Below the pieces are notes generated by a model. That model saw only the letters and a list, made by a program, of their open reading frames with translations, was not told where the DNA came from and made no database searches. DNA of 64,000 nucleotides from Clostridiales bacterium (GTDB taxonomy: Bacteria; Bacillota; Clostridia; Oscillospirales; Acutalibacteraceae): assembly GCA_024684435.1 (NCBI GenBank), contig JAIKWV010000014.1, positions 40,977 to 104,976 on the forward strand, read 5' to 3'. The translations under genes and the position numbers were made by a program. This document shows, piece after piece, positions 55,655 through 63,791 of this stretch; the first letter of the stretch is position 1; each line of letters opens with the position of its first letter.

Positions 55655-56863
55655 TTATACTGGTTGCATTTTAAGCTCATTTTTTCGTTGGTACATAAGC
55701 CTGTCCGCCCGTACAAACACATCGTTCAGGGTTTTATCCCGACCCTCTACATAATCGGACATACCCATAGCTATTATTACATTATCGTCATTGCCGCTTT
55801 CCATTAACAGGTTGAAGCTCTCGTTAAGATCCTGCCGGTTCTGATAATCGTCTCCCTCAAGAATGGCGACAAATTCGTCTCCGCCTACACGGAATACAGG
55901 ACTGTGCTTGAAATGATTGCAAATCATGCGGCATGCGACTATCAGATGCTGATCTCCCTGTTCATGACCCATTTTGTCGTTGATATCCTTAAGTTCATTT
56001 ACATCAAAGACAGCGACCGCAAAAGAAAGCTCGTGACCTGCATCGATCTCCCGGTTCTTCTTTTTCTCAGCTTCGTTGTACGCCAACTTGCTTTTTACAC
56101 CCGTAAGGGCATCCCTGTACGCCAAAGCGCGGGCAGCATTCAGTTCCTCATGATGATATTTCTCTTTTTCAGAAGCTTTTTCAAGTTTATATCTGTATTC
56201 TTCCTTTTCATCGTTTACAACGAAAGAGTGAAGTATACAAGTACCCAGCATATATGCAATAGAGTAGAGCGGGAGATAGGGGAACCAAAGCTGAACTGTA
56301 AGGAACACAGCCATTATTAAACCAAAGAAAGCAATGGTACGGTATCTCTTCTTTACTTCTCCGCTCCTTCTTACCATGGCGCTGAACGCATAGATTGAAC
56401 CCAACAGCAGCATTACTATCTGCGCCGCCAACAACACATATCTTACCGGTTTAGTATGGTAAACGCAGTTATAGTCCACATAAAACAGCACAGGCGTAAA
56501 TATGTTTATCACAGAAATTAAGGAAACGGCTATAAAGAAGATCCGCCCGCTGTATAAGAGGAATGCGGCGTAAAAGCTTTTCTCATCCAGATACGTTGTA
56601 GCGTATTTTGTCCACAACAGTATACCGACAGCCATGGCGACAAAGTAGACCATGGTATCGATGATGAGCATATTCACCATCTTATGATTTTCAAATACTC
56701 CCCACAAAACATCGGTGATATAGTAAACCAGAACGGCAAACAGGAATCTCCTGTAAAACATCCATACCGGTGATGTTATGCGGTTATTGCGGTTAAGCAG
56801 AATATCGTAATTTTCAATGGACAGGACGGCCATGGCAAGCAATCCTATTATTGAGTAGTACAT
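55655..56863 (-). CDS. Multi-pass membrane diguanylate cyclase (GGDEF)
   Basis: A 402-residue protein with about six to seven membrane helices in residues 1-230, a coiled-coil linker (EKASEKEKYHHEELN) and a GGDEF domain (about 245-400) with VFDVNELKDINDKMGHEQGD and FRVGGDEFVAIL. The inhibitory RxxD is not visible before the GGDEF, so it may lack feedback inhibition. It lies between the EAL protein and the DUF4139 gene, same strand. Confidence 0.92.
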   Translation of the reverse strand: MYYSIIGLLAMAVLSIENYDILLNRNNRITSPVWMFYRRFLFAVLVYYITDVLWGVFENHKMVNMLIIDTMVYFVAMAVGILLWTKYATTYLDEKSFYAAFLLYSGRIFFIAVSLISVINIFTPVLFYVDYNCVYHTKPVRYVLLAAQIVMLLLGSIYAFSAMVRRSGEVKKRYRTIAFFGLIMAVFLTVQLWFPYLPLYSIAYMLGTCILHSFVVNDEKEEYRYKLEKASEKEKYHHEELNAARALAYRDALTGVKSKLAYNEAEKKKNREIDAGHELSFAVAVFDVNELKDINDKMGHEQGDQHLIVACRMICNHFKHSPVFRVGGDEFVAILEGDDYQNRQDLNESFNLLMESGNDDNVIIAMGMSDYVEGRDKTLNDVFVRADRLMYQRKNELKMQPV

Positions 56864-56910
56864 ACTTTAATTATCTCTTTTCTCGTTGGGTTTTATAAAA
56901 ATGATTTGAA

Positions 56911-58491
56911 TTATTTCAGCGGAGTACCGCATTCGGGGCAGAATAAGCCCTGAGCAAAAGCTCCGCATGAGGGACATTTCTTCAGACCGCTTTTTGCATT
57001 TGATTTTGTTTCCTGAAGTATTTTACCCTTTGGATAAGATACATTATATGAGAGGCGTTTTTCCTCTGTTGTTTTTCCGTTGACGGTCAAATTCCAGTTG
57101 AGTTTTCCTGTCTCCTCGTCAATGGATGCGCCCTCAGCGACAACGTGATCCACTACTATTTGTTTATCTGTTGAGACCGGGATCTGATCCCATACCATAA
57201 CATTAAGAGGCTTGTCTTTATTATTACTGATACGGATAGCGTACTCGTATATTTTACGCTTCTGACCCCTCAGCATAACATCCTCTGTTTTGGAACATAT
57301 CACTTCACGGCTCAGACCGATCCTTTCATCCTTACCGAGGGAGAGCATGAAGACCTCTTCGGTCATATCGGGCTCTACACGAACTTCGCCGCAGTAATTG
57401 TCGTTGAGATATATCTTGGCGGATGAGGGCTTCAATGGCCAGTCTACGGTTTTAATCATGGCGGCAAGGTAAGCGTTTTCGTCAAGCTTCGGAACGCATA
57501 TTATGCGCTTTTCCGCCTGTATCGTATCTGTTTTGAGATCCGCCATTGTACCCACTGTTCCGGATGTTACGGTACGTTTTCCGGGCAAGGCATAGCCTGT
57601 CATAGTATCGGTGTCTAACTCATCAGCCTCATCCATGATCATTTTTTCTATCTGAATACCAGGTGCCATACCCAGACCGGGCATCATGGGAAGGGCGCCG
57701 GTGGCGTCAAGATTTAAGGTGCGGTTTTCTCTGCGGAGAGCGGAATCGTTGTCCTCCGACTTTAACTGAAGACTGAGTTTTTGTAGCGATGGTATATCCT
57801 GTCTGACCGTCGGATTTCCTGTATAAAGGGAAATACTGACGTTTTCCCAGTCTTCACCGGTGTTCTGGATTATCCTTGCGCGGCTGACCACACTGATCTC
57901 ATCGGAATCGGATGTTGTATGTATCTCATAGGTGCTGTGCCACTTGGCGGATCTTTCGGAATATTCCACCTCACAAGCCGCTTCACAAGCTTCCGTTGCC
58001 TCAAGGACGATCCTGATCACCTGAAAGATCTCTCTCTTTTCGATCTTTTCCTTCTTTTCGTTTAAGTCCTCGATCTGTTTTAAAAGTTCTCTCTGCTCAT
58101 TCCTCAACTCCTCAAGATGAGAGGGGAGGGCTTTAATATAGCTCTCTATCGTATCGTTTGAGCATTCTCCTCTGGTTTCAAAATTTCCGTTGGAGATCCA
58201 AATACCCTCAATTGTATTCAGGGTGTTTATTTTGTTCTCTAATTCAGCTATCTCATCAGTTATATCCTGTGAAGGCAGACGCTTTACAGCCTCGTTAAAG
58301 GGAATTATCTGCACATCCTTGCCTACGATACCGGCAGGAAAAAACAGACGCAGGCTGTCCGGGTCTGCTGAACTGCTCAGTCCGGAAAGTATGACCTCAT
58401 TTGTTCCCGCCTGAAGAGTTACCTCAGCTCTTCTGCGCACAACAGCACTGTTTCTGTACACTTTAACTTCTTTGACAGGTGCAAAAATCAT
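56911..58491 (-). CDS. DUF4139/MuiA-like protein with a C-terminal zinc ribbon
   Basis: A 526-residue protein of the DUF4140-DUF4139 (mucoidy inhibitor A) family. Residues 1-90 form the opening domain (VKVYRNSAVVRRRAEV), a coiled coil runs about 70-145 (EELRNEQRELLKQIEDL), and the beta-rich DUF4139 follows (WHSTYEIHT, SLYTGNPTV, YLAAMIKTVDW). The end has CPSCGAF and CPECGTPL, a double-Cys zinc ribbon. Function is unknown; the place inside a c-di-GMP block hints at an envelope or matrix role. GGAGG is 7 bases before the ATG. Confidence 0.85.
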   Translation of the reverse strand: MIFAPVKEVKVYRNSAVVRRRAEVTLQAGTNEVILSGLSSSADPDSLRLFFPAGIVGKDVQIIPFNEAVKRLPSQDITDEIAELENKINTLNTIEGIWISNGNFETRGECSNDTIESYIKALPSHLEELRNEQRELLKQIEDLNEKKEKIEKREIFQVIRIVLEATEACEAACEVEYSERSAKWHSTYEIHTTSDSDEISVVSRARIIQNTGEDWENVSISLYTGNPTVRQDIPSLQKLSLQLKSEDNDSALRRENRTLNLDATGALPMMPGLGMAPGIQIEKMIMDEADELDTDTMTGYALPGKRTVTSGTVGTMADLKTDTIQAEKRIICVPKLDENAYLAAMIKTVDWPLKPSSAKIYLNDNYCGEVRVEPDMTEEVFMLSLGKDERIGLSREVICSKTEDVMLRGQKRKIYEYAIRISNNKDKPLNVMVWDQIPVSTDKQIVVDHVVAEGASIDEETGKLNWNLTVNGKTTEEKRLSYNVSYPKGKILQETKSNAKSGLKKCPSCGAFAQGLFCPECGTPLK

Positions 58492-58535
58492 ATAGTTGCC
58501 TCCTAAATCATTTTAAATTTTCCGCGAAAGAATGT

Positions 58536-59906
58536 CTATTTGTTATGTATATTCTCTATTGACTCCGTACTGCCGCCGCCGGTATCGTCCGGGGCGCGGA
58601 ATTCGCCCCTTTCAACAAGTCTAAGAAAAGCGTCAACAACTTGTTGAGAAAGCTGTGTACCGGATATTTCTTTGATGATTGATACGACTTTGTCAAAATT
58701 CATACGGGAGCGATATGGGCGGTTGGAATACATGGCGTCAAAGCAGTCCGCCACAGAGATTATCTGCGCCACAAGAGGGATCTCATTGCCCTTTAAACCC
58801 AATGGGTATCCCTTTCCGTCCGGACGCTCATGATGCGTATGGGCCCCGATAGCTATTTCGGGCATCAGACTGATGCTCTCCAGCACATCGTATCCTCTGG
58901 CGGCATGGGATTTGATAAGGTCAAATTCCTCATCGGTAAGTTTGCCGGGCTTGTTGAGAACAACGTCGGGAACACCGATCTTGCCGATGTCGTGCATCAG
59001 GGCTATGTTGTGGTATTTTTCCACCGTTTCTTCGTCACAACCCAGCTCACGAGCCAGCATATCGGTATATTTCGCCACTCTGAATGAATGACCCTGAGTA
59101 TATGAGTCCTTAAGATCGACGACCTTAGCAAAGGCTTCAATGATCTCACGGGTCAGTTCCTTATCGCGCTTTTGCTGATTTATCAGGCTGTCCATTTCAT
59201 CTGCGCGGCGGGCGCCAACATACAGACGCATTCCTATCAATATACATCCCGCCAGGAAAATTGCGGCTATTATACCTATCTGAAGGACGTAATTTTCGAC
59301 GTAATCATAAACGCCATGCATGGAGATATCCGCACCCACATAAGCTGCGCATTTGCCATTGGAATCAAATACGGGCTCATAACGTGAAAGCAGCCAGCCG
59401 TATGTATCGTTGCTCTCGATTGTGTCTATTCTGCCGCCTGACAGAAGGGAAGGCAGATACTCCTCAAAGCTCTCGTCAAATTCGACAACATCCCCCAGAA
59501 CGGAAGCGTCTATATCCAGCCGCTCATCATATTCAGTCAGACCCTCAGCCGTGGTTTCAAAATCAAAAACGACGTGACATCCGTCAGATTTTATCTGATA
59601 GACGTAAAGATACTGGAGATAGGGGGTGTTGTTGAGAATACTGTTGAGCACACGCCCGGTTTTGATATATTCATCATCCGCGCCGTTAGCAAGCCAGCCA
59701 TCGATCTTGTTTCCGTCTATTTGTTCAGCGGCCAGTCTGGATGTGTTTATTATGATCTGCTCCCTGTAGTTGCGTGTTGTACGGTTAAAGATCACCATAC
59801 TGGTGACAACGATTAAGACTACCGTAACTATTACCAACAGCGCAAATAGTATCATGAGCAGACGATGTCTGTTATTATGGACAGTTTTTTCGGATTTATC
59901 TTTCAA
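58536..59906 (-). CDS. HD-GYP phosphodiesterase with extracellular sensor
   Basis: A 456-residue membrane protein. Helices at about 15-45 and 210-235 enclose an extracellular sensor, and an HD-GYP domain follows (about 255-430): HDIGKIGVPD, then HHERPDGKGYPLGLKGNEIP. The motifs are intact, predicting c-di-GMP hydrolysis. A TTG at 59906 with GGAG 9 bases upstream is preferred to a TTG 15 bases earlier that has none. It closes the c-di-GMP block. Confidence 0.92.
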   Translation of the reverse strand: MKDKSEKTVHNNRHRLLMILFALLVIVTVVLIVVTSMVIFNRTTRNYREQIIINTSRLAAEQIDGNKIDGWLANGADDEYIKTGRVLNSILNNTPYLQYLYVYQIKSDGCHVVFDFETTAEGLTEYDERLDIDASVLGDVVEFDESFEEYLPSLLSGGRIDTIESNDTYGWLLSRYEPVFDSNGKCAAYVGADISMHGVYDYVENYVLQIGIIAAIFLAGCILIGMRLYVGARRADEMDSLINQQKRDKELTREIIEAFAKVVDLKDSYTQGHSFRVAKYTDMLARELGCDEETVEKYHNIALMHDIGKIGVPDVVLNKPGKLTDEEFDLIKSHAARGYDVLESISLMPEIAIGAHTHHERPDGKGYPLGLKGNEIPLVAQIISVADCFDAMYSNRPYRSRMNFDKVVSIIKEISGTQLSQQVVDAFLRLVERGEFRAPDDTGGGSTESIENIHNK

Positions 59907-59940
59907 GTCGATCCACTCCAATATAAGGTTTTATCGATTT

Positions 59941-60252
59941 TTATTTGAACTTGACCGCAGTACCGTAAGCGATGACTTCAGCGGCTCCCTGCATTATAGC
60001 TGAGGAAGCGTAACGGATATTGACGATGGCGTCTGCTCCCAGATCCTCCGCTTCCGCCACCATTCGTTTGGTAGCCAGAGCCCGCGCCTCGTTCATCATT
60101 TCGTTGTAGGATTTGAGCTCGCCACCAACAAGGGTCTTAAAGCTCTGTGTAATGTCTCTGCCGATGTTTTTCGACTGGATCGTGCTTCCCTTTACCAGTC
60201 CCAACATTTCAAGTTCTTTTCCGCTGATATAATCAGTATTTACCAAGATCAT
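59941..60252 (-). CDS. YbjQ/UPF0145 family protein
   Basis: A 103-residue protein of the YbjQ (heavy-metal-binding-domain) family. ILVNTDYISGKELEMLGLVKGS, ALATKRMVAEAEDLGADAIVNIRY and AYGTAVKFK are typical; the family forms pentamers. Function is unknown. GGAGGAG precedes the ATG and its first 20 bases overlap the end of the upstream membrane peptide gene. Confidence 0.92.
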   Translation of the reverse strand: MILVNTDYISGKELEMLGLVKGSTIQSKNIGRDITQSFKTLVGGELKSYNEMMNEARALATKRMVAEAEDLGADAIVNIRYASSAIMQGAAEVIAYGTAVKFK

Positions 60253-60460
60253 CTTCTTCTCCTCCTTTAATTTCTTTGATCCTTTGAATACAAACTCCTA
60301 TCATTACCGACCCCAGAAGAGCCGGAATAATACCTGATAACCATTTTAAAGCCGTGCTTTCAACTGAGGATATCGCAAGCTTAAAATAAAATATAAAATA
60401 AATTATGACGATAATTGTCACTATGACAGGCGCGACTATCTTTCTTCCGTGTTTTTTCAT
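60233..60460 (-). CDS. Small two-helix membrane protein
   Basis: A 75-residue protein with helices at about residues 8-27 (VAPVIVTIIVIIYFIFYF) and 37-56 (LKWLSGIIPALLGSVMIGVC), a basic N-terminus and an acidic C-terminus (KGGEEDDLGKY). No family is recognised. The ATG at 60460 has AAGGGTG 6 bases upstream. It sits between the TMEM175 and YbjQ genes and overlaps both neighbours' edges, so it is part of that operon. Confidence 0.7.
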   Translation of the reverse strand: MKKHGRKIVAPVIVTIIVIIYFIFYFKLAISSVESTALKWLSGIIPALLGSVMIGVCIQRIKEIKGGEEDDLGKY

Positions 60461-60464
60461 AATA

Positions 60465-61007
60465 TCACCCTTTTTTCTTTGCAGGGAATATCCACCAACA
60501 TGATACGACCGCGACAATAATAAACGCAGCTGACGGACAGAAGCCGCCAAGGGTTGTTGCCAGGAAATATGTTATCAGACTGATAACGCCCCGAAGGGTC
60601 CATTTGAATTTTTGCCCGCCTTCATGCAGGATAAGATAATACATCTGATGGAAGGTCACGCTGGCAAGGAACATATCCGCGAAATAGATAGACAGGGGAG
60701 CCCATGCCGTGGGATAGGTACCGACCCAAGCCGTTGCAAAGGGGATAAAGGACATCACAAAAAGCCATGCTATGTTGCACCACAGTATTTTTATGTTGAC
60801 TTTTTCCGCCAGTTGAAATATCAGATGATGATTGACCCAGTATATTGCTATGAACAGGAAACTGATAAGATACGCCAGCAGAGTAGGCCAAAGCGCCCAA
60901 AAATCGCTCAATCTGTCACCCAGAGGCTGCTTGAGTTCCAGTATCATGATCGTAATGATAATTGCCAGTACCCCGTCGCTGAATGCCTCCAATCGGTTTT
61001 TCTCCAT
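60465..61007 (-). CDS. TMEM175/DUF1211 family potassium channel-like protein
   Basis: A 180-residue membrane protein with six helices. The N-terminus RLEAFSDGVLAIIITIMILEL contains the FSD signature of TMEM175 channels, which select potassium through isoleucine-lined pores; bacterial forms have one repeat, as here. WVNHHLIFQLA is another family segment. GAGGTG precedes the ATG. Confidence 0.9.
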   Translation of the reverse strand: MEKNRLEAFSDGVLAIIITIMILELKQPLGDRLSDFWALWPTLLAYLISFLFIAIYWVNHHLIFQLAEKVNIKILWCNIAWLFVMSFIPFATAWVGTYPTAWAPLSIYFADMFLASVTFHQMYYLILHEGGQKFKWTLRGVISLITYFLATTLGGFCPSAAFIIVAVVSCWWIFPAKKKG

Positions 61008-61046
61008 AAATAACTAACACCTCAAAATCTTATTTTATAATCTTTC

Positions 61047-61772
61047 TTATTTTTGACACAATATGCTGATATCCGTACACAGATACTCATACAGTTTATC
61101 CACTGTTTCAAATCCCATCTTTGTGTACATTTCTTTTGGCGTGTCATCATCGTCCGCGTGCAGAAAGAGGATCGTGTCCGGATAACTGTCTTTGACATAA
61201 GCTATCAGCGATGTAGCAACGTACTTTTTCCTATACGCTTCATCAACGATCAGTCCGTCAATGCAGGTCAGACCGTCACTGCAGAAGCTATAACACGCGC
61301 CGACAAGAGTACCATCAAGATATGCTCCGTGATATTTAAGTTTTTCATAAAGCCGACGGATATTACGTCTCGTAAAATCCTCTCCGTACAGCGAGGAAAA
61401 ATGTTTTACTTCCAATTCTTCAAGTTCCTTAATTGACGGTGTACGGAACGTAACAGCAGGATTTACCGTCCAGTTTGTTTCGCCGGATCTCAGAAGCATA
61501 GTTATAGTCACGCTCTCTTCAAGACCGAAACGATCCGAAAGAGGATCATCACCCTCAAGTTTAATAAAACCGGCTCCCTGCTCCTTTTGATACTGTACGG
61601 CTTTTGCAAACTCTTCCTTAGTGGGCTGACCACAATACTCAAAAAAGTTTTGATCATATTTGTCCGGAAGGAAATTATCTTCCCACTTCATAAGATGCTC
61701 GGAAAACGGTTTGCGTTCCGAAAATAAGCTTATAAAACGTTCTTCGTTTTTTCTGGTTTTGTATTTCATCAT
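61047..61772 (-). CDS. GNAT family acetyltransferase
   Basis: A 241-residue protein with a C-terminal GNAT-like domain (about 125-235): GACYSFCSDGLTCIDGLIVDEAYRKKYVATSLIAYV, where the acetyl-CoA loop reads R-K-K-Y-V-A instead of the usual Q/R-x-x-G-x-G/A. The N-terminal 120 residues are divergent, with GAGFIKLEGDDPLSDRFGLEES. The substrate is unknown. The start is either of two adjacent ATG codons at 61772 or 61769; no strong ribosome site is present. Confidence 0.75.
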   Translation of the reverse strand: MMKYKTRKNEERFISLFSERKPFSEHLMKWEDNFLPDKYDQNFFEYCGQPTKEEFAKAVQYQKEQGAGFIKLEGDDPLSDRFGLEESVTITMLLRSGETNWTVNPAVTFRTPSIKELEELEVKHFSSLYGEDFTRRNIRRLYEKLKYHGAYLDGTLVGACYSFCSDGLTCIDGLIVDEAYRKKYVATSLIAYVKDSYPDTILFLHADDDDTPKEMYTKMGFETVDKLYEYLCTDISILCQK

Positions 61773-61797
61773 TGATCACGTTATTAATAATTTTATA

Positions 61798-62706
61798 TTA
61801 AAGTTCATCAGCAAAAAAATCACTATCAATTCGCTTAATCTCATAAATATGCTCAACAGAAACTCCCACATTATACTTTATCATCAACCTTGTAAGCGCC
61901 GTCCCATCGATTAGGACAACTTTAACCCCTAAAAGGTTCTCCGCATATTGTGTTGCTCCAGAAGAAAACTTTGCTGTAGTAATAAAAAGACCCTTTTGAG
62001 CTTGCTGCCCTTGCAAAGCTCCAACAAATTTCTGAATTTCCGGTTTGCTAACTGTCAAATCAGGTGCCCATTGCTTTGCTTGAATATAAATATTACTAAA
62101 TCCAAATTGATCCTCTTTAATAATACCGTCTATACCCCCGTCGTTTGACTGTTTCGTAACTGTACCTGCCCCTTCAATTCCGTTGCCATATCCCATATTC
62201 AGAAGCATTTTTACGACGAGCTTCTCAAATCCAGCAGGAGGCAGTTTCATAACTTCGTCCATAATTTGGCTAGCAAGCACTGTGATAATTTGTTGATACG
62301 CATCATCTAATATTTCAATTGGTGATTCTTCCTTTTCTTCTGCGGAAACTATATCATTATTGTTAGTGATACTATGAAAAGCTTTGAATGCTTCGTATTT
62401 TTCGAGATACTTCAAATCTATATTATTACCTGAAGCCAGAGCTTTTTTCCCTTCAGGAGTAATGCGATACTTTCCTCTTTGAGGAGTATCAATCAGTCCA
62501 GCTTTATCCAAATATGTTCTTGCCCACGCTACACGATTGTCAAAAGTGCTTTGCTTCCCACTTGGAAGCATTTCAGATCTGTCTAAATCGGAAATGTTCA
62601 TTTTGGTCGCTATTATTTCTCTAACCTCTTTTGCAGAATGAACCTCTCCATCGTCGATAGCACGTAAAAATCCCTCGAAAAATTCAAAGAATTTTGGTAC
62701 TGACAT
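61798..62706 (-). CDS. mrr: Mrr-type restriction endonuclease
   Basis: A 302-residue type IV-like restriction enzyme. An N-terminal winged-helix Mrr_N domain (SVPKFFEFFEGFLRAIDDGEVHSAKEVREII to about residue 95) precedes the Mrr catalytic domain (about 160-290) with GFEKLVVKMLLNMGYG, the nuclease Asp in NDGGIDGII and QAKQW, and GLFITTAKFS. It would cut foreign modified DNA. GGAGG is 8 bases before the ATG. The gene is visibly richer in A+T than those upstream, a sign of transfer. Confidence 0.9.
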   Translation of the reverse strand: MSVPKFFEFFEGFLRAIDDGEVHSAKEVREIIATKMNISDLDRSEMLPSGKQSTFDNRVAWARTYLDKAGLIDTPQRGKYRITPEGKKALASGNNIDLKYLEKYEAFKAFHSITNNNDIVSAEEKEESPIEILDDAYQQIITVLASQIMDEVMKLPPAGFEKLVVKMLLNMGYGNGIEGAGTVTKQSNDGGIDGIIKEDQFGFSNIYIQAKQWAPDLTVSKPEIQKFVGALQGQQAQKGLFITTAKFSSGATQYAENLLGVKVVLIDGTALTRLMIKYNVGVSVEHIYEIKRIDSDFFADEL

Positions 62707-62757
62707 ATTTAAGCCTCCTTATTGCGGTGTAAAATTTAAACGAATACAAAAATTAAG

Positions 62758-63120
62758 TCATTCCTTTTTTACGTTTTTCTTCGCCGTGGTTATAGATGCG
62801 ATAAGCAGTTTTCTAAGTTTGCTGCACATCAAAAAAGTCGTTTCATACTCTTCTTTTGAGAGAATCTTTGCCTCATAAAAAACTCCAATCCAATAATCCG
62901 TCTCATAACATTCTTTTAGTGCGATTTGAAATTTGTTTATGAAATCCGCCTTGCTGGATGCATAATTAGCTTCATGAATATTTGCGCCGATGCTTGTACT
63001 GCTTCGAAGAAGCTGATTTATGATTACAGTTGCCTTACCGCGGGCTTTCATCGCGTCGCATAGATTTATCATGTCAACAGAAAACTGTTTAGACAGTGTT
63101 ATCAACTGATTATCACTCAT
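62758..63120 (-). CDS. Four-helix-bundle protein (23S rRNA intervening-sequence family)
   Basis: A 120-residue all-helical protein. The segment LLRSSTSIGANIHEANYASSKADFINKFQIALKECYETDYW is the PF05635-type S-I-x-x-N-I-x-E-A pattern; relatives are encoded in 23S rRNA intervening sequences and resemble Avd of diversity-generating retroelements, and some bind RNA. The ATG at 63120 has GGAGG 6 bases upstream; upstream codons merely translate the hairpin array. The gene begins about 20 bases below an array of small hairpins at 63143-63318. Confidence 0.85.
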   Translation of the reverse strand: MSDNQLITLSKQFSVDMINLCDAMKARGKATVIINQLLRSSTSIGANIHEANYASSKADFINKFQIALKECYETDYWIGVFYEAKILSKEEYETTFLMCSKLRKLLIASITTAKKNVKKE

Positions 63121-63142
63121 GCTGATCCTCCAATGGGATGAT

Positions 63143-63318
63143 TTGCGCTTTGCGCATGATTTGGCTTTGCCATGATTTCTCGCTTCGCTCCATGAATTGA
63201 ATTGCACCTTTATGCGCCGTAGCGCAATTCATGCCGCATGGCAATTCATGACGGCAGGTCAATTCACGCGCCGAAAGGCGCAATTCATTGTCGAAACAGT
63301 TGAACAACTGTTTCGACA
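63143..63318. repeat. Array of small hairpins with a constant 7-base linker
   Basis: Eight successive stem-loop units with different stem sequences. Left units are joined by ATGATTT: GCGC-TTT-GCGC (63145-63155), GGC-TTT-GCC (63163-63171) and a degraded mirror unit. Right units are joined by AATTCAT: GCGC-CGTA-GCGC (63214-63225), TGCC-GCAT-GGCA (63232-63243), TGAC-GGCAG-GTCA (63249-63261), GCGCC-GAAA-GGCGC (63268-63281) and a 14-bp palindrome around 63303 (63289-63318). Stem sequences differ but remain complementary, so pairing, not sequence, seems conserved. Confidence 0.85.
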
Positions 63319-63463
63319 TGCCTCGGAGCAGCAGGTCAAATAAAAAGACTTGTATTCGACCCACTGGTTCATCCCAATGAAGGAATGGGCAATACCCCCG
63401 GACTTGTCAGGGTTGAGACAGTAAGATGAATATCGACACGTCGACAAACTGCGAATTTGTCGC
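63319..63463. other. Non-coding stretch rich in inverted repeats
   Basis: No supported gene. Contains a CCCA/TGGG pairing near 63373-63389 and, at 63442-63462, CGACAAA/TTTGTCG around CTGCGAA, directly after the stop of the minus-strand 100-residue gene and probably its terminator. Confidence 0.5.
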
Positions 63464-63766
63464 TTAGAAATTATAGTAAGGAAGATTCCTATACTCTTCG
63501 GGCAGGTTCTTTCCAAGATCTGTCCACCCAAGATTCTTGATCATCTTTGATTCATGATCTGGAAAGACATAGGTATTCAGATACTTAATGAAATCCGCTT
63601 CCGTATAACATACTGCTTTGCCGAATCTGTACCTTTCAGCATCAGGACTATTCCGGAGCCAGTCAGAACAGAACTCCAGGCAGTAATCTTCCAGGTTTTC
63701 TGCAACATCATCCGGAACCACGTATAAAATACTGTCTCCATCCGCGCTAAGTATTACTTCTTTCAT
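63464..63766 (-). CDS. Hypothetical 100-residue protein
   Basis: A small soluble protein, unrecognised. It starts MKEVILSADGDSILYVVPD, has an acidic Cys-containing middle (ENLEDYCLEFCSDWL) and ends LPYYNF. The ATG at 63766 has GAGGTC upstream; longer in-frame versions merely overlap the upstream gene. It lies 25 bases after the stop of the short-chain dehydrogenase on the same strand and may be co-transcribed with it. Confidence 0.65.
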   Translation of the reverse strand: MKEVILSADGDSILYVVPDDVAENLEDYCLEFCSDWLRNSPDAERYRFGKAVCYTEADFIKYLNTYVFPDHESKMIKNLGWTDLGKNLPEEYRNLPYYNF

Positions 63767-63791
63767 GCTGTTTGACCTCACAAACTGGAAA

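Noticed and set aside
62758..63120. Intervening sequence within a 23S rRNA gene
   Set aside because: The protein family occurs there, but no rRNA sequence flanks it.
62758..63120. Avd of a diversity-generating retroelement
   Set aside because: No reverse transcriptase or template/variable repeat pair was seen around it.
63143..63318. CRISPR array or tRNA-like cluster
   Set aside because: There are no identical repeats with unique spacers; units are only 15-25 bases and self-complementary, and no Cas genes or tRNA folds are present.
63113..63364. 83-residue minus-strand frame across the hairpin array
   Set aside because: It only translates the hairpins and overlaps the true start region of the four-helix-bundle gene.
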